The notes under the pieces were generated by a model. That model had not been told where the DNA came from, made no database searches, and worked only from the letters and a program-made list of their open reading frames with translations. Made by a program: the position numbers and the translations under genes. Shown here piece by piece: positions 25,254 through 36,568 of a DNA stretch of 64,000 bases. Position 1 is the first letter of the stretch; every line of letters begins with the position of its first letter. The DNA comes from Pomphorhynchus laevis (Eukaryota > Acanthocephala > Palaeacanthocephala > Echinorhynchida > Pomphorhynchidae): NCBI GenBank assembly GCA_012934845.2, contig WNNJ02000886.1:62001-126000 (forward strand), read 5' to 3'.

Positions 25254-27254
25254 TTAATGCGAGTAATTGCTCTCATTGTCGTTTATTGTGCGCTGCCATT
25301 TGATCCAATTGATGAACGTTGCTAACGCAATAGAATACTTGTCAAGATATTCAATTATATACGTAATATAGGAGAGAGTACGTTTCGCCGTATCATACTG
25401 TTTTCTATTTAAGGTAATCGGTATTTTAGTGTCTAGCTCAAAAGGATTGTTCATATCAACGCCAAGCTGTTCACAATAGCCAATAATTTCCATGATACCA
25501 GTAATCTCTTCGAATATATGATATAGACGGGGAATGTAATCATCTAGTGAAATCATAGAGCCAGGATATTGGCACAATGGGCATGATATATTAACGTTGT
25601 CTATTGCATTGTAGATACCCTTACCCGACCATAATGTTGAACCATATTTTGACCGCATTACATTGAGCATATGATTTGCTAGCTCTTCGTCAATAGCATC
25701 AGAGTTTTCATCATCAATACAGATTTTGTATAATGACTGATTTGAGCATTGCCCTCTTTGTGGCAATTTGTCCCAATCATTACTGTCAACATCCGATAAA
25801 TTCTCGTCAGATTTTGATATACTATTGCATAAGATCTGCATGCTTCCCAGGCATGATTCCTGATTATCACGATTTCCATCCTGATCACTATTTCCATTTA
25901 ATGTCGAATTACAGCTTGCATGATTATTGGTTCTTCCGTAGTCCATTTCTGCAGTTGCTGGTTGTCTATCTTTGTGAGGGCTATGCTTACTGTATTCTGT
26001 TATATGTAGGTTTTTAATTAATTTAGGCAAATAATGTACCAATGCGTCTTTATTTAGCAGTTTCTTGTTATACACCAAAATTGGAATATTGTTAAGAAAA
26101 GCGTGTTCCTCGTCTATAATAACCAATGTGTTTTTTTTATTTTGTTGTTGATGCTGCTGAAAGTCACATTCTCTAAACATAACTTGTGATGGCTGGGCTG
26201 ACTCATCGTAACAACGATGGTTCTTCCAGCAATGAACTTTGTTTAGCTTTGGTTCATCAATGCTGATGTTGGCAATGATTGGCTGTGTTTTGTTGAATAT
26301 CAAAGACGTTTGGTTTTGATTCAGGTCGTTGGTATTATTGTTAGAAGAAAACGTTGAAGACGATGATGAAAATGTTGAGCAGGCTGTGTGTTGAGGAGTG
26401 CATTGCATTGATTGATTGTTATCATTGTTCATTAGCAAAGTTTTCTGCTGCATCTGTTCTTTTGCTCTTAAATAGCTATTATTGGGAATCGATGTGTTGT
26501 TAACCGTTTCACAGAATGTGATGGCATTCAATGGATTTTGTATTGACTGTACTACTGATGGATCAGATATCGTATTTATAGGATAACAAGACTGGGGTTG
26601 AAAATGTGAATATATGTTAACGCTGTGAGGATTGTAATTATACATATCAGTGGATGTGTTGCTATTGAATGCTCTAATTGAGCAGGGTTGAATATTACTA
26701 CTTGAAGAAGTGATGCTAGAATTATTAAAATTTATGCTCTCATTAGGATTTAGGCATGGATGCTGCACTGCTGGATTTGTGTTATGAACATTTGTCGACA
26801 TTGATGTCATTGCCTTAGTATTTGAATTTGATGTAAAGTAATGATTTGGATATCTCATATTTTGTTGCTGCTGAGGTGAACCATAACGTCCGTATTCGAG
26901 AGCACTTGGATGTATGTTTAGCGGAGGCGAAAAAACGATACGAGAAGGATTTATTGATTGATTTACACCACGACAGAGATAAGCATTCTGTTTTCTTGTA
27001 AGCCATTGTGCGTAATATCTGTCATCAATTAATTGATTGCTGACGCAGTCTGAAGCTAACACTGGTTTGGGATTAATAAAGTCCTGACCATGGTTTACTG
27101 TTGGATCCACGGATGGTTGTTCAGATGCTTCAGAAGCATTTGTGTGATAATTTGCAAAATTTATAACTTGCGAATGTCCCGATTGGTTTAAACAAAAATT
27201 CTGTTGACAATTTTCGGTAAAACCGCTATTATTGCTATCCGATAGTCTTTGCAT
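25254..27254 (-). CDS. Unrecognised CPxC-family protein, 666 aa
   Basis: A single uninterrupted 666-codon frame, the longest in the window and unrelated to the surrounding mobile elements. About the first 340 residues are low-complexity, rich in Asn, Ser, Gln and Thr, and look disordered. A more ordered segment follows (LVIIDEEHAFLNNIPILVY, about 380-420), then an acidic stretch (DENLSDVDSNDWD). The C-terminal module begins with CPLCQYPGS at residues 558-561. A helical region follows with NPFELDTK and a hydrophobic helix (SYITYIIEYLDKY). The module is shared with the genes at 49.7, 51.0 and 54.3 kb. The single CxxC suggests a metal knuckle completed by dimerisation or other ligands, which is inference. 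The start is the first Met after an acceptor-like tttcag about 70-80 bases upstream. I do not recognise the family; a nuclear or RNA-related role is only a guess. Confidence 0.75.
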   Translation of the reverse strand: MQRLSDSNNSGFTENCQQNFCLNQSGHSQVINFANYHTNASEASEQPSVDPTVNHGQDFINPKPVLASDCVSNQLIDDRYYAQWLTRKQNAYLCRGVNQSINPSRIVFSPPLNIHPSALEYGRYGSPQQQQNMRYPNHYFTSNSNTKAMTSMSTNVHNTNPAVQHPCLNPNESINFNNSSITSSSSNIQPCSIRAFNSNTSTDMYNYNPHSVNIYSHFQPQSCYPINTISDPSVVQSIQNPLNAITFCETVNNTSIPNNSYLRAKEQMQQKTLLMNNDNNQSMQCTPQHTACSTFSSSSSTFSSNNNTNDLNQNQTSLIFNKTQPIIANISIDEPKLNKVHCWKNHRCYDESAQPSQVMFRECDFQQHQQQNKKNTLVIIDEEHAFLNNIPILVYNKKLLNKDALVHYLPKLIKNLHITEYSKHSPHKDRQPATAEMDYGRTNNHASCNSTLNGNSDQDGNRDNQESCLGSMQILCNSISKSDENLSDVDSNDWDKLPQRGQCSNQSLYKICIDDENSDAIDEELANHMLNVMRSKYGSTLWSGKGIYNAIDNVNISCPLCQYPGSMISLDDYIPRLYHIFEEITGIMEIIGYCEQLGVDMNNPFELDTKIPITLNRKQYDTAKRTLSYITYIIEYLDKYSIALATFINWIKWQRTINDNESNYSH

Positions 27255-29215
27255 CCTGTTGTATATCTTATGAATAATTCAAAATATTGAAACTTTTTTT
27301 ATAGATTCAGTAGATCAACAATATATCTGAAATGCAACAATTAAATGATGCTTAAATGATGGTTAAAAAATTTAAAGATTATATAAGTATTTTATTTCGG
27401 TAAAATACATTAAAAACAGTAATGCAGAAAAAATATCTTAATACAGATAATCTAATAAGTTACGTATTATGCTGCTTGTTGGTTTATTAATTTTCTCATA
27501 GCAATAATCGAGTCCTATATATTGAATGATCTTATTTTGAAGGTTAATTATTATTTTTTAAATATTATATAAGATGAAAAACTAATTTCGACTTTAAACT
27601 TAGGAAAGAAAAATTATAATTTTATTTTTTTGCATTGATACAATTTTCTAGAATGGATATTATTTAAATACTTGATTATTCATTTGGTTTACAGGAATTT
27701 GCAATATATGATGTTAATCGTATTATAATACTATTTACATTGGATTATGATTATATAATATATAATACCATCATATTGTAATCTTTTGTGCAACTCTATA
27801 AGACGCATCAAATTCAGAAAAAAATAATAATTTGTTTTGCTTGACATTGTGAGCAATACTTTAATCAGCAAAAATGAAATTAGGGAATATTGCTCAATAA
27901 CTAATTAAATAATTACCTACATGTAATTAATTAAATCAAATGCATAGTCCACTCAAAATATCATTATAGATTATTCAAATGCAATTAATTATATAAAATA
28001 ATTATAAATAAAATAATATTATTTGATAATATTTCAATTATCTAATATCATAAATCAACGGTTATTTTGCTGTGAATAAATACGACTTTTGAAGATTACA
28101 CAACAAGAACCATAATAAAATACGATAAGGTTATTAACAAATTCTGAAGTTGCATTTAAAAATTTATAAAAAGATTTTTAACTCCTTACAAATTCATCGA
28201 CTTTAATTAACTTTGATCGACAATTCATCATATTGTCATTTCATCGACATTAAACAACTATCATAGTTATCTCAAACTAGTTTAGTTTTATTCTGTAATT
28301 TATATATTATTTTATTTTATATTTATTATTTTATATTTAATTTAATAAATTATCTAAAACTACTAGTACAGTTCTTAACTAATTAGAACTAATATTACTT
28401 CGAAAAAAAGAAATGGAAGTAATAATTCATCAAACGTTTTTACTTACACATTATTTAAGATGAGAGCGTTGTAACTTCTTAATTCAAACTTTAATATTTT
28501 ACATATGAATTATTTTGATATTACCCGAGCTAATTATTTACAAAATATAGTCACCATTTCAGCTATGCCTGATGAAATATTGAATCCTAACAGCTTCGTT
28601 ACAATAAATGACCTTAATATCCATTGTTTACTTGTTTAAACAGTAGTAATTCTAAAAGTGTGGAAAAACTTACCTAAAATATACTAATAATCTGAATATT
28701 TTACCAATTGGTTTGACTTACGTAGACAACACGTGAAAAACTATGTGAATTTATAGACACCATTATATTAAAACTTTCGACAAAATAAATCAGTGCATAT
28801 GAAAAATTCTTATCTAATAGAGATAAGATTAAATCTGTCATTCATGCAAAATTGTTATTGTTCATTTTATAACATAATTTTTAACAATAGATAAGCGTTA
28901 TCTGTCCGGATATCAGCACAGTATTATTTTGTTGTTTATTTAACAGCAAATGAGGCACAACAATATTCGTTAAACACCTAAAATCTGCAATTATTGGTTT
29001 TTGTCTATGCTTTGTTACAATTAAAATGTAAAACAGAGAAATGTGTTAATTTTTATTACGAAACAAAATCTTTACGATAAAAGATATAATAACGTTTGTC
29101 ATATGCTTGTTGCTTTATGAGTACTGTTTACAAACATTGGATCATGGATGATGGATCATGATCAAAGGATCAGATTTAAGTAAATATATTCCTAAAATAA
29201 AGTAAACTCCTACCA
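27255..29215. other. Upstream region of the 666-aa gene, non-coding
   Basis: The minus-strand sequence gcatttcag near 27,325-27,333 is a plausible 3' splice site upstream of the start codon. The remainder is AT-rich with no convincing frame, RNA gene or repeat. Confidence 0.4.
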
Positions 29216-29219
29216 CCAT

Positions 29220-31085
29220 TAGGTCGAAAAATTTGTAATAACTTATATAATAACTTAAATGATTACCTTGGTAAGCTGATTAATAGTGAAAGCTCGAATA
29301 TATCTAAGATAAACATTTGGAAAAATTACATATTTGATAAAATTAAAAATAAAATGAAAAAAAAACAAACAATTATAAAAGATAAAATTAATAAAGATAT
29401 GTATAAAGAACTTACTAAATTAAAGGATAACTATATAATAACAATTATTGATAAAGCTCAAAAAGCTTTATTATGATATACTAATGAAAGAGGTTAATTC
29501 TAATGATTTAAATGTAAATCCAACATATGAACGTAGTGAGTTGAGTTTAGAAACAATTATTACAAGTCACTGTTCTATAATGGATAAAAAGGGTATAAAA
29601 ATTGAATCAGATAATAAAACTATACCTATATTATATTGGAATCCAAAATTACATAAAAATCCAATAAAACCTAGGTTCATATGTAGTGCGTTTAAATGTA
29701 CATTAAAACTACTTTCTGTCTATATGAATAAAATACTTAAAGTAATTTAAGCACTCTTCAAAGAATATTGCAAGGTAATCGAAATTAATACTGGTATAAA
29801 ACACTATTTCAGTATTAATTCTACAAAAGAATTTTTAGAACAAACAAAAGGAATAAATTTTCAAAATATAAATACATACGATTTTAGTACTCTTTATACA
29901 AATCTAGGTTTAGTAGATATTAAAGAAGCGTTAGTAAAATAAATTAATCTTATATTTGGATAAAGATATACATATATATGCTATAATAATTATAACGCCT
30001 ATCTAACAAAAATTAAACCATCAAATAAATATAAATATATGGATAAAATTGAAATTAATAGAATCCTTAAATATTTTGATAAATCAAAATTATTTAAAAG
30101 TAGGAACATCTATATTTAGACAAGTAAAAGGTGTTCCAATGGGTGGTAATAGTAGCCCAATTATAGCTGAATTGTTTTTAAGCTTTATAGAATATGAATT
30201 TGTTCATATCTGTGTAAAAACTAAATCTAAACAATATAAATATATGAAATATATGTTTCGATACATTGATGATATATGTGTATTTAATTCTAATAATTTT
30301 TATTCAATAGTGAGCACATTTATCCAGAAAGCCTTATTCTTAACAACAAAACCAATATTAATGATAAAGAAGGTGTATATCTAGATATGAACATTAAATT
30401 AACATTAACTAAAACTACTATTATTTATATCGTAAAGATGACATATTTAAATTTACAAGAAACATTTTTGCATGAGCATTCATGCATACCATATAATATA
30501 AAATATAATACATTAAATAATGAAATTTTAAGAATTGCAACAATATGTAATGATATTGGCTTTCTTCAAAATCATTTAAATAATTTAATAGATACATATT
30601 TTAAACTATGTTACTATAAAAATAACATCAAGCAGAAAATAGTAAAATATATAAATCAACACAATAATATAAAGAATAAATTTAAACTCTTAAGTGTCAA
30701 ATTTTTATGGATGGATAATAAATAATATACTTTGTATTAGAATAAGATACTAGATAGTTATTTCAGAGGAAATACATCATTAGCATGTATTTGGCCCCGC
30801 TGCTATGTTGGGTAGAGGAGTTAGCGGCCGAAACCTGATATTATAGCAGTTCCTCCTGATGACCTCTAATTCTTATTCTGATACAACGTCTGTTATTTAT
30901 TAGTCAATTCATAAAAATGACGTTTATTTTAAATTTCATTTTTTAACTTGATTTAAATTATAGAAAATCTAAAAACAATTATTAATTTTATTATTTAATT
31001 ATTAAATTTTGATTAAGCATTATTATGTTTTGTTTATTTTTATAATTATATTAAATACGTAGACTCAGTTAGCTGATTTAATTGT
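29220..31085 (+). mobile_element. Best copy of the abundant PLE family (RT without C-terminal endonuclease)
   Basis: From about 29,221 the bases decode as a PLE reverse transcriptase. An N-terminal KDNYIITIIDKA segment lies near 29,425. The frame 29448-29750 holds YWNPKLHKNPIKPRFICSA (RT2). NTYDFSTLYTNL (RT3) lies near 29,870. The frame 30049-30384 holds QVKGVPMGGNSSPIIAELF (RT4) and FRYIDDICVFN (RT5). The frame 30387-30725 holds the thumb region and ends LWMDNK. A few frame changes, one of them between 30,384 and 30,387, inactivate it. No GIY-YIG follows the RT, so it is either a lineage with the endonuclease at the N-terminus (Naiad/Chlamys-like) or has lost it. The tail and terminal box (near 31,053-31,080) define the 3' end. 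Confidence 0.8.
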
Positions 31086-31149
31086 TGCTTACAATTTGCA
31101 AATCTTATTTATTGTATTATGTTTTATTTTATCATTAATTAGATAAGTT

Positions 31150-31325
31150 TCATTATCATATCAGATAAATGAGTCTACGTATTTTGTACAATATATAAAT
31201 AAAAATAAAAATAAAAAATTAATAATTATATAAGATTTTATACAATTTATTTTTATATTAAGTTAAAATTTAAAATAAAAGTCAATTTTTATGAATTGAC
31301 TAACAAATAACAGACGTTGCATTGT
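31150..31325 (-). mobile_element. PLE tail in inverted orientation
   Basis: gagtctacgtattttgtaca at about 31,172 is the reverse of the terminal box. The sequence to gacgttgc (31,320) is the reverse complement of the tail that ends the preceding copy (30,885-31,070), so the two form a tail-to-tail inverted pair. Confidence 0.6.
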
Positions 31326-31739
31326 TGCTAGCAATTTGCAAATTAGAGTATTTTATTTATTTGTAAATCGGAGTAATTTTATTTTGCATAGTTATTTTAT
31401 TATTTTGTTAGAAACATCAACATCATTATCATTTTACTTTAATAAATATTATCAGCCGATAATGAGCAACATTCGCTTGGTTCTGATGCTTATGAAAAAC
31501 GTTTGACCGCAATTTCTGACAAATTTGAAATGTTTAAAAACACGATAAATTAACATTTTTTCTGATGTTATATTTGCTCTAAATTAATTAATATAATCCT
31601 TATTTACTTTGTCTAAATTATCACATGTTCAGCAATCAGACACAGGTTCCGTCTTGAAAAGTAATTCATTTTTAAATCAATCGCAAATCTGTTCATGTGA
31701 ACAGTTGAAAGAAATAACCCTTAGCATTATACTGATATA

Positions 31740-32460
31740 AATTGAGACTGATATAAAATGTAAACCCGGATTGATCAAAATGTTTTTCCTGGTGTGGATG
31801 AATTCAAGTATCTTGTGATATTATTGTCTAAACACGGTATGAACATCAAGGAGATTAAGAAGTGGATTTGTGCAGCTAACGCAGCAATGCGTTCTTTGTA
31901 CAAGTATGTCATGGTGAAGCGGTAGTTAAATTTTCGGGCGAAGTTTTCGGTTTGCCACGCAATCCTCGGTTCTATCTGAACCTCTGGTCGTAAGCTTTGT
32001 GTTATGACTGAAAGGATAATATCTAGTACAGGCGACCGAAATGAGGTTCCGTTGCGGTATGCCCGGTCTTAGCCTTAGAGATAAGGTTAGAAATTCGGTC
32101 ATCCTGTATAGACTTGGAGTAAAGTCGTTGCTTCACCCACATCGAAGAAAGTCAGCTGAGATGGCTAGGCTATGTTCTGAGGATGTCTAGGTATCGCCTT
32201 CTTCCGAAGGATTTTCCAAGCCGGACTCTCTATAAAGAGACCTCGAAATAGATATCTATACAGGTGGAGAGATCAAATCTCGAAACTGGCCGAAGACCGC
32301 CTTGGGGTATCTAAAAGAGAACTCTCGTATGTTGCCCAGGATTACGATGTCTGGAGTAGTTTGGTTCGTGCACTGCCTCCGCGACCCTACACCCAGACCA
32401 GTGGTTGACAGAAAAAGTCTTGTATATATTTTTTTTATTCTTGTCAATAAATTGTTGTTG
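31740..32460 (+). mobile_element. RTE LINE 3' end (copy F)
   Basis: It begins with aacccggattgatcaaaatg, equivalent to about 6,735 in copy A. It reads through the FKYL, ANAAMRSLYKYVMVKR, and QLRWLG-like segments, and ends with accctacacccagaccagtgg and ttcttgtcaataaattgttgttg. It is 5'-truncated with several frame changes. Confidence 0.75.
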
Positions 32461-32464
32461 ATAT

Positions 32465-34530
32465 AAATGTGGCATCTTTCATCTCAAAACTTTAACATCA
32501 TAAATCAAACAAAGTGTTTTAAATATCGTTTTTCATTTAAATAATCAAATAATCAACTGAAACTATGTTTAGTTGATTATTTCATAATACTTAAACTTAA
32601 AATATTTATGATTGTAACAATTACAGAAAATAATGTCAAGTTTTAAAATTATCAAATTATTCAATAAAGTGCTTGTAATAAAATATAAGTTTAATGAATT
32701 TACCACAACATCAGATATGCTTAGTATTCCATATTCAGAAATAAAAAGAAACATATGTTGTTCTTTAATTTGGTCTCAATAACCATTAGAAACATATTTA
32801 GAGTATCTGAACATTAAATGTTAGTAATTGTGCTGCAGTAGAATATCAAAATTATTATTCGGATGGTCTAGTGGTCAATTTAAGTGACAAAGTGACAACT
32901 TTTACAAAATAAGCATCACACTAATTCTTAATAAAAAATCCCACTTAAAAAATTATAAATATCGTTTTAGTATATAAAATAGTATCAAATACAATACGAT
33001 AGGTAATTAAGTCGTATTATTAGTATAACATGTAATAAATAATTATTCCTAAAAATTATTTGATTAATTTAATAGAATGAATATTCATCTTGGAAATACA
33101 ATATTATCTAATTGCATTAAATTTATAATCCAGAGCAAATTATTCAATGAAAACTTCTAAAAGGACATAACTTAATGGATATTTATAAATCATGCTCTTT
33201 GTATGATTATATAAACAAATGACTTCAGAGAATATAAATATTCGACACTGATGTTGTTACTCTTTGTATTATACAAACAAGTAACCAGAGAATATAAATT
33301 ATTCGAATCCCATTTGATCTTGCCGTTGTTCTATTTAGATAACCAGTTGTTAAAACCTCCCCCCCCCCAAATTGAAAATTATTCCACTAAAAGAATTTTT
33401 ATATTCATTCAATAACACATTTTAAATAAATATTAGTTCAAAATTGATCAATTTATAAATTTATATTGCTTAATTTTAGAAAAATCTATAAGTTGCTATT
33501 AAATCAATTATATATTCTTGATTCCATTAAAATATTATCTTTTATTGGAATAACGTGCCATATAATGTAATCGTTTTGATTTGTTTCTTCGTTAAACACG
33601 TTTGCTTAACAAAAATCAAACACAACAAGATTCACTTGAAGCACAAAAGCATGAACAAATAGTTAATCCTCTAAACTCTACTGTTTGTTAACTGTCTTGA
33701 TAAAATTTATTACAAAGTAAAGTCGACCTATGCATTAATTTTTACTAGTTTTACGAAGGTGTTAAGTGTGTGAATTATTGCCAAAATGTATTTACCCTTT
33801 CACACCCGAAATAAAGTAGAAAAGTATCAATTTGTTTCAAGAAAAATCGTAGTTTATCAAAAACAACCAAATGCAAAATAAAAAAGTGTTGGAAATTTTT
33901 CGAAAATTTGGCCTGTCAAAATGTTTGCCCAAACATGTCGATTATTACATTTTTTCTTTTTTACAATTCGTTTTCATATTTTCCTATTTGACTGTCAAAA
34001 ATTTGAACTAAATTGATAAGCAATAAGTACTTATATTACACTTTGTTTTTTTGTGTTAAAATTTGAACCTCATACTAATTCAAGCGGTATGGATTTGCGC
34101 AAAACAATTTCGGTATACGATAAAATAAATAGCTGTCCAATATCTTAACACTTACTTTTCTTAATAACATCTTGGAGCAACAAAAAACTTCGATTGTTTT
34201 TTTTACATCGGCAAACTGTATATCTTGCATTCTGATTTGCCAAAACACAAACACAACAAGCTAGAAAAACAGGCTTTTTGTATTTGACGACATTTTACGA
34301 CTAGAAGAAATAGAATGTTTAAAACTAACTAAAACACAACTAGAAAAATTACTTTTGAAAAAGTATCACAAATAGAAATTAATTGCGACTGGAAAAACTA
34401 ACTATAAGAGAATAGTTCCTCATGATAACCTATAATCTTATTTATAGTACATGATATATTATTTATTAATCACTGCTAAAAATTGAGTAGAATTTTTTTA
34501 TTTTAGTCAGTTCATAAAAATATTAGGCCA
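32465..34530. other. Non-coding stretch
   Basis: No gene recognised. A short oligo-C run lies near 33,358-33,368. An A-box-like tggtctagtgg at about 32,864-32,874 has no B box downstream. Near 34,395-34,500 is a decayed PLE tail-like piece. Confidence 0.4.
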
Positions 34531-34531
34531 T

Positions 34532-35289
34532 AAAAAAATCTTATATTCAAATTATATAAAATTTAAATATTATAACATCGGAATTTCATATTCATGTATA
34601 ACCTGGGAAACATTTGGTAAACTTTATTGCTTTTTATGTAAGTTAGACATTGCATTCTGTCACCTTAGATCATCTGAGATTTTTTAAGAATAAATATTTA
34701 ATATTCAATATAATTCAAAGAGCAAGCAAGATTGTATAAACAATAAAAATTATTGAACGTTTCGGCTTTTGCCTTTTTTAACAATCAAACTTAATAACTT
34801 TAGACAAAAATGAAGTTTATATACAACGCAATGTTTTAGAATTCTCTAAACGAATTGTTTGAAATATTTATGTGAAAAATTGTTAGACGAAAATTGTTTG
34901 CTAAAAATTCTTCACGGAGATTTTCGACCAAGTCCATATCTATTATTTTTGTTGAGATTAGTATCAGTCATTGTTTGTCCAATAAATTGATTCTCTATTC
35001 ATTCTCTTTCACGAGGCCTTATTTCTGCTTAAAGTATAGCTACCTTTAATCTGTGGTAATGATTATTAACAATATGTTGAATAGCGCAATCGTTGTAAAG
35101 CCGCCTGTTCGCTTTTACATCTGCTCGGCGGTTGTTCATGCAATTTTTTAATTTTCGATTAGTCTGGCTGATATACTGCTTATCATATTCTAAACGCCTT
35201 ACAATATACAGTGCTTCCTCAGATTGACTGTTGTAGTCGCCAGTTATAAGATAACTAAGTCAGTAGCTTGACTTTTGAATGTATTTGTC
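34532..35289 (-). repeat. Left inverted terminal repeat of the PLE
   Basis: It is the reverse complement of 39,799-40,556 with few differences; for example gcgcaatcgttgtaaagccg at 35,088 matches cggctttacaacgattgcgc at 39,985. It contains the GIY-YIG coding end on the minus strand and the stem ggcaaaagccGAAACG near 34,760. Confidence 0.8.
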
Positions 35290-36568
35290 ACAGATATTTA
35301 TTTACAGCACGCACATCTTGGGTAATAGAATTTTGTATTTCCTGGATATCGGCAATTTTTCTCTGTGTATTTCACATAATTTTCACTGTACTAGCATATC
35401 TCGCAGTTTCGCATTGTTTTTAAAATCAATGATTGATAAATTTGATAGATCTTGATCCGCTGTTGAAGCGGCTTCAAATCTGCAAGTACATCTTTTCATA
35501 TATGTTTTTATTCTGGACGATATGTTATTTACAAAGAAACGAACTTATATCGTTTTAATCGACGAGGTTTGTAATGGATGAATAAAATACAATAGGGTTT
35601 GTTTCTTTGCTTTTTTAATTTATTAATTGATGGATGTACAAGGGTATCCTAGTGATCGAAATGTTGAGAAAGGCTTTTCTGCACACAGTTTGAATTCCAA
35701 ATTATTATCACAATTTTGTCTTGCCTTCATGTATTCATTCATTATTACATTTTTCTTTATTGTTATTGCGTGACAATTATTCCCGTACAGATATATAGGA
35801 GACCATGTTTGCTTATTACATAAGTTCGTTTTTATGCTTCGGTATCGATCCATTATCATTTTATGCCTTGAAAAACAGCTTTATTTCCGTTTTATATGAA
35901 TCATTTGGTAAATCGTAGATTGCTGATCATGTTTTATAGATTAACAAACCCTGTAAATGATTATTCGCCATGTTGCCATATCATCAGTATATCGTCAATT
36001 TATCTAATCCATAACAATAGTTTATATTAGATTCACTGTTTAAGAATAATTCTTCAATTTCCGCCCCATGAAGTATTGCGGCGTATAAATAGGCAATAGA
36101 TGTGCCCATTTATGATCCTCTTCTTTGACGGAAAATCGTATTGTCGAATTATCAAATATTGTTTTCCAGTACCAACTGAGCGATTTCAACGATCGTATCT
36201 ATACTGTTATTATGCCAACCAGCAGCTATCATTATTAATATTAACAAAGTTATGCCGTTTTCATTGTCAATGCTTGTGTAAAGCGATTGTATTGTCCAAA
36301 CAGGGCATTATTTTATAAGATTGGTTTAATTTTTCTAGTTTTCGTTATAGGCAATGATAACACGAAACACGTTATCTGTATTTATCACATATGAAGACAC
36401 ATTGCATAGCAATGTGTCTTCATATGTGATGCAAGTGTTTTGAAAATTTTTCTGTGCATGTTCAGCACAATGGTATAATCGTAAGAATTGGGCATGGAGT
36501 TACCTATAACTCAACAGAAGTTACTTTATGTTGGTCTATGCACTAAACGACCTGGTGGTCTTCTATTT

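Noticed and set aside
25679-26017. Frames overlapping the 666-aa gene in other phases
   Set aside because: Shorter, lie fully within the long frame and have no recognisable features.
32860-32890. A-box-like tggtctagtggtcaa
   Set aside because: No B box within 100 bases and no cloverleaf.
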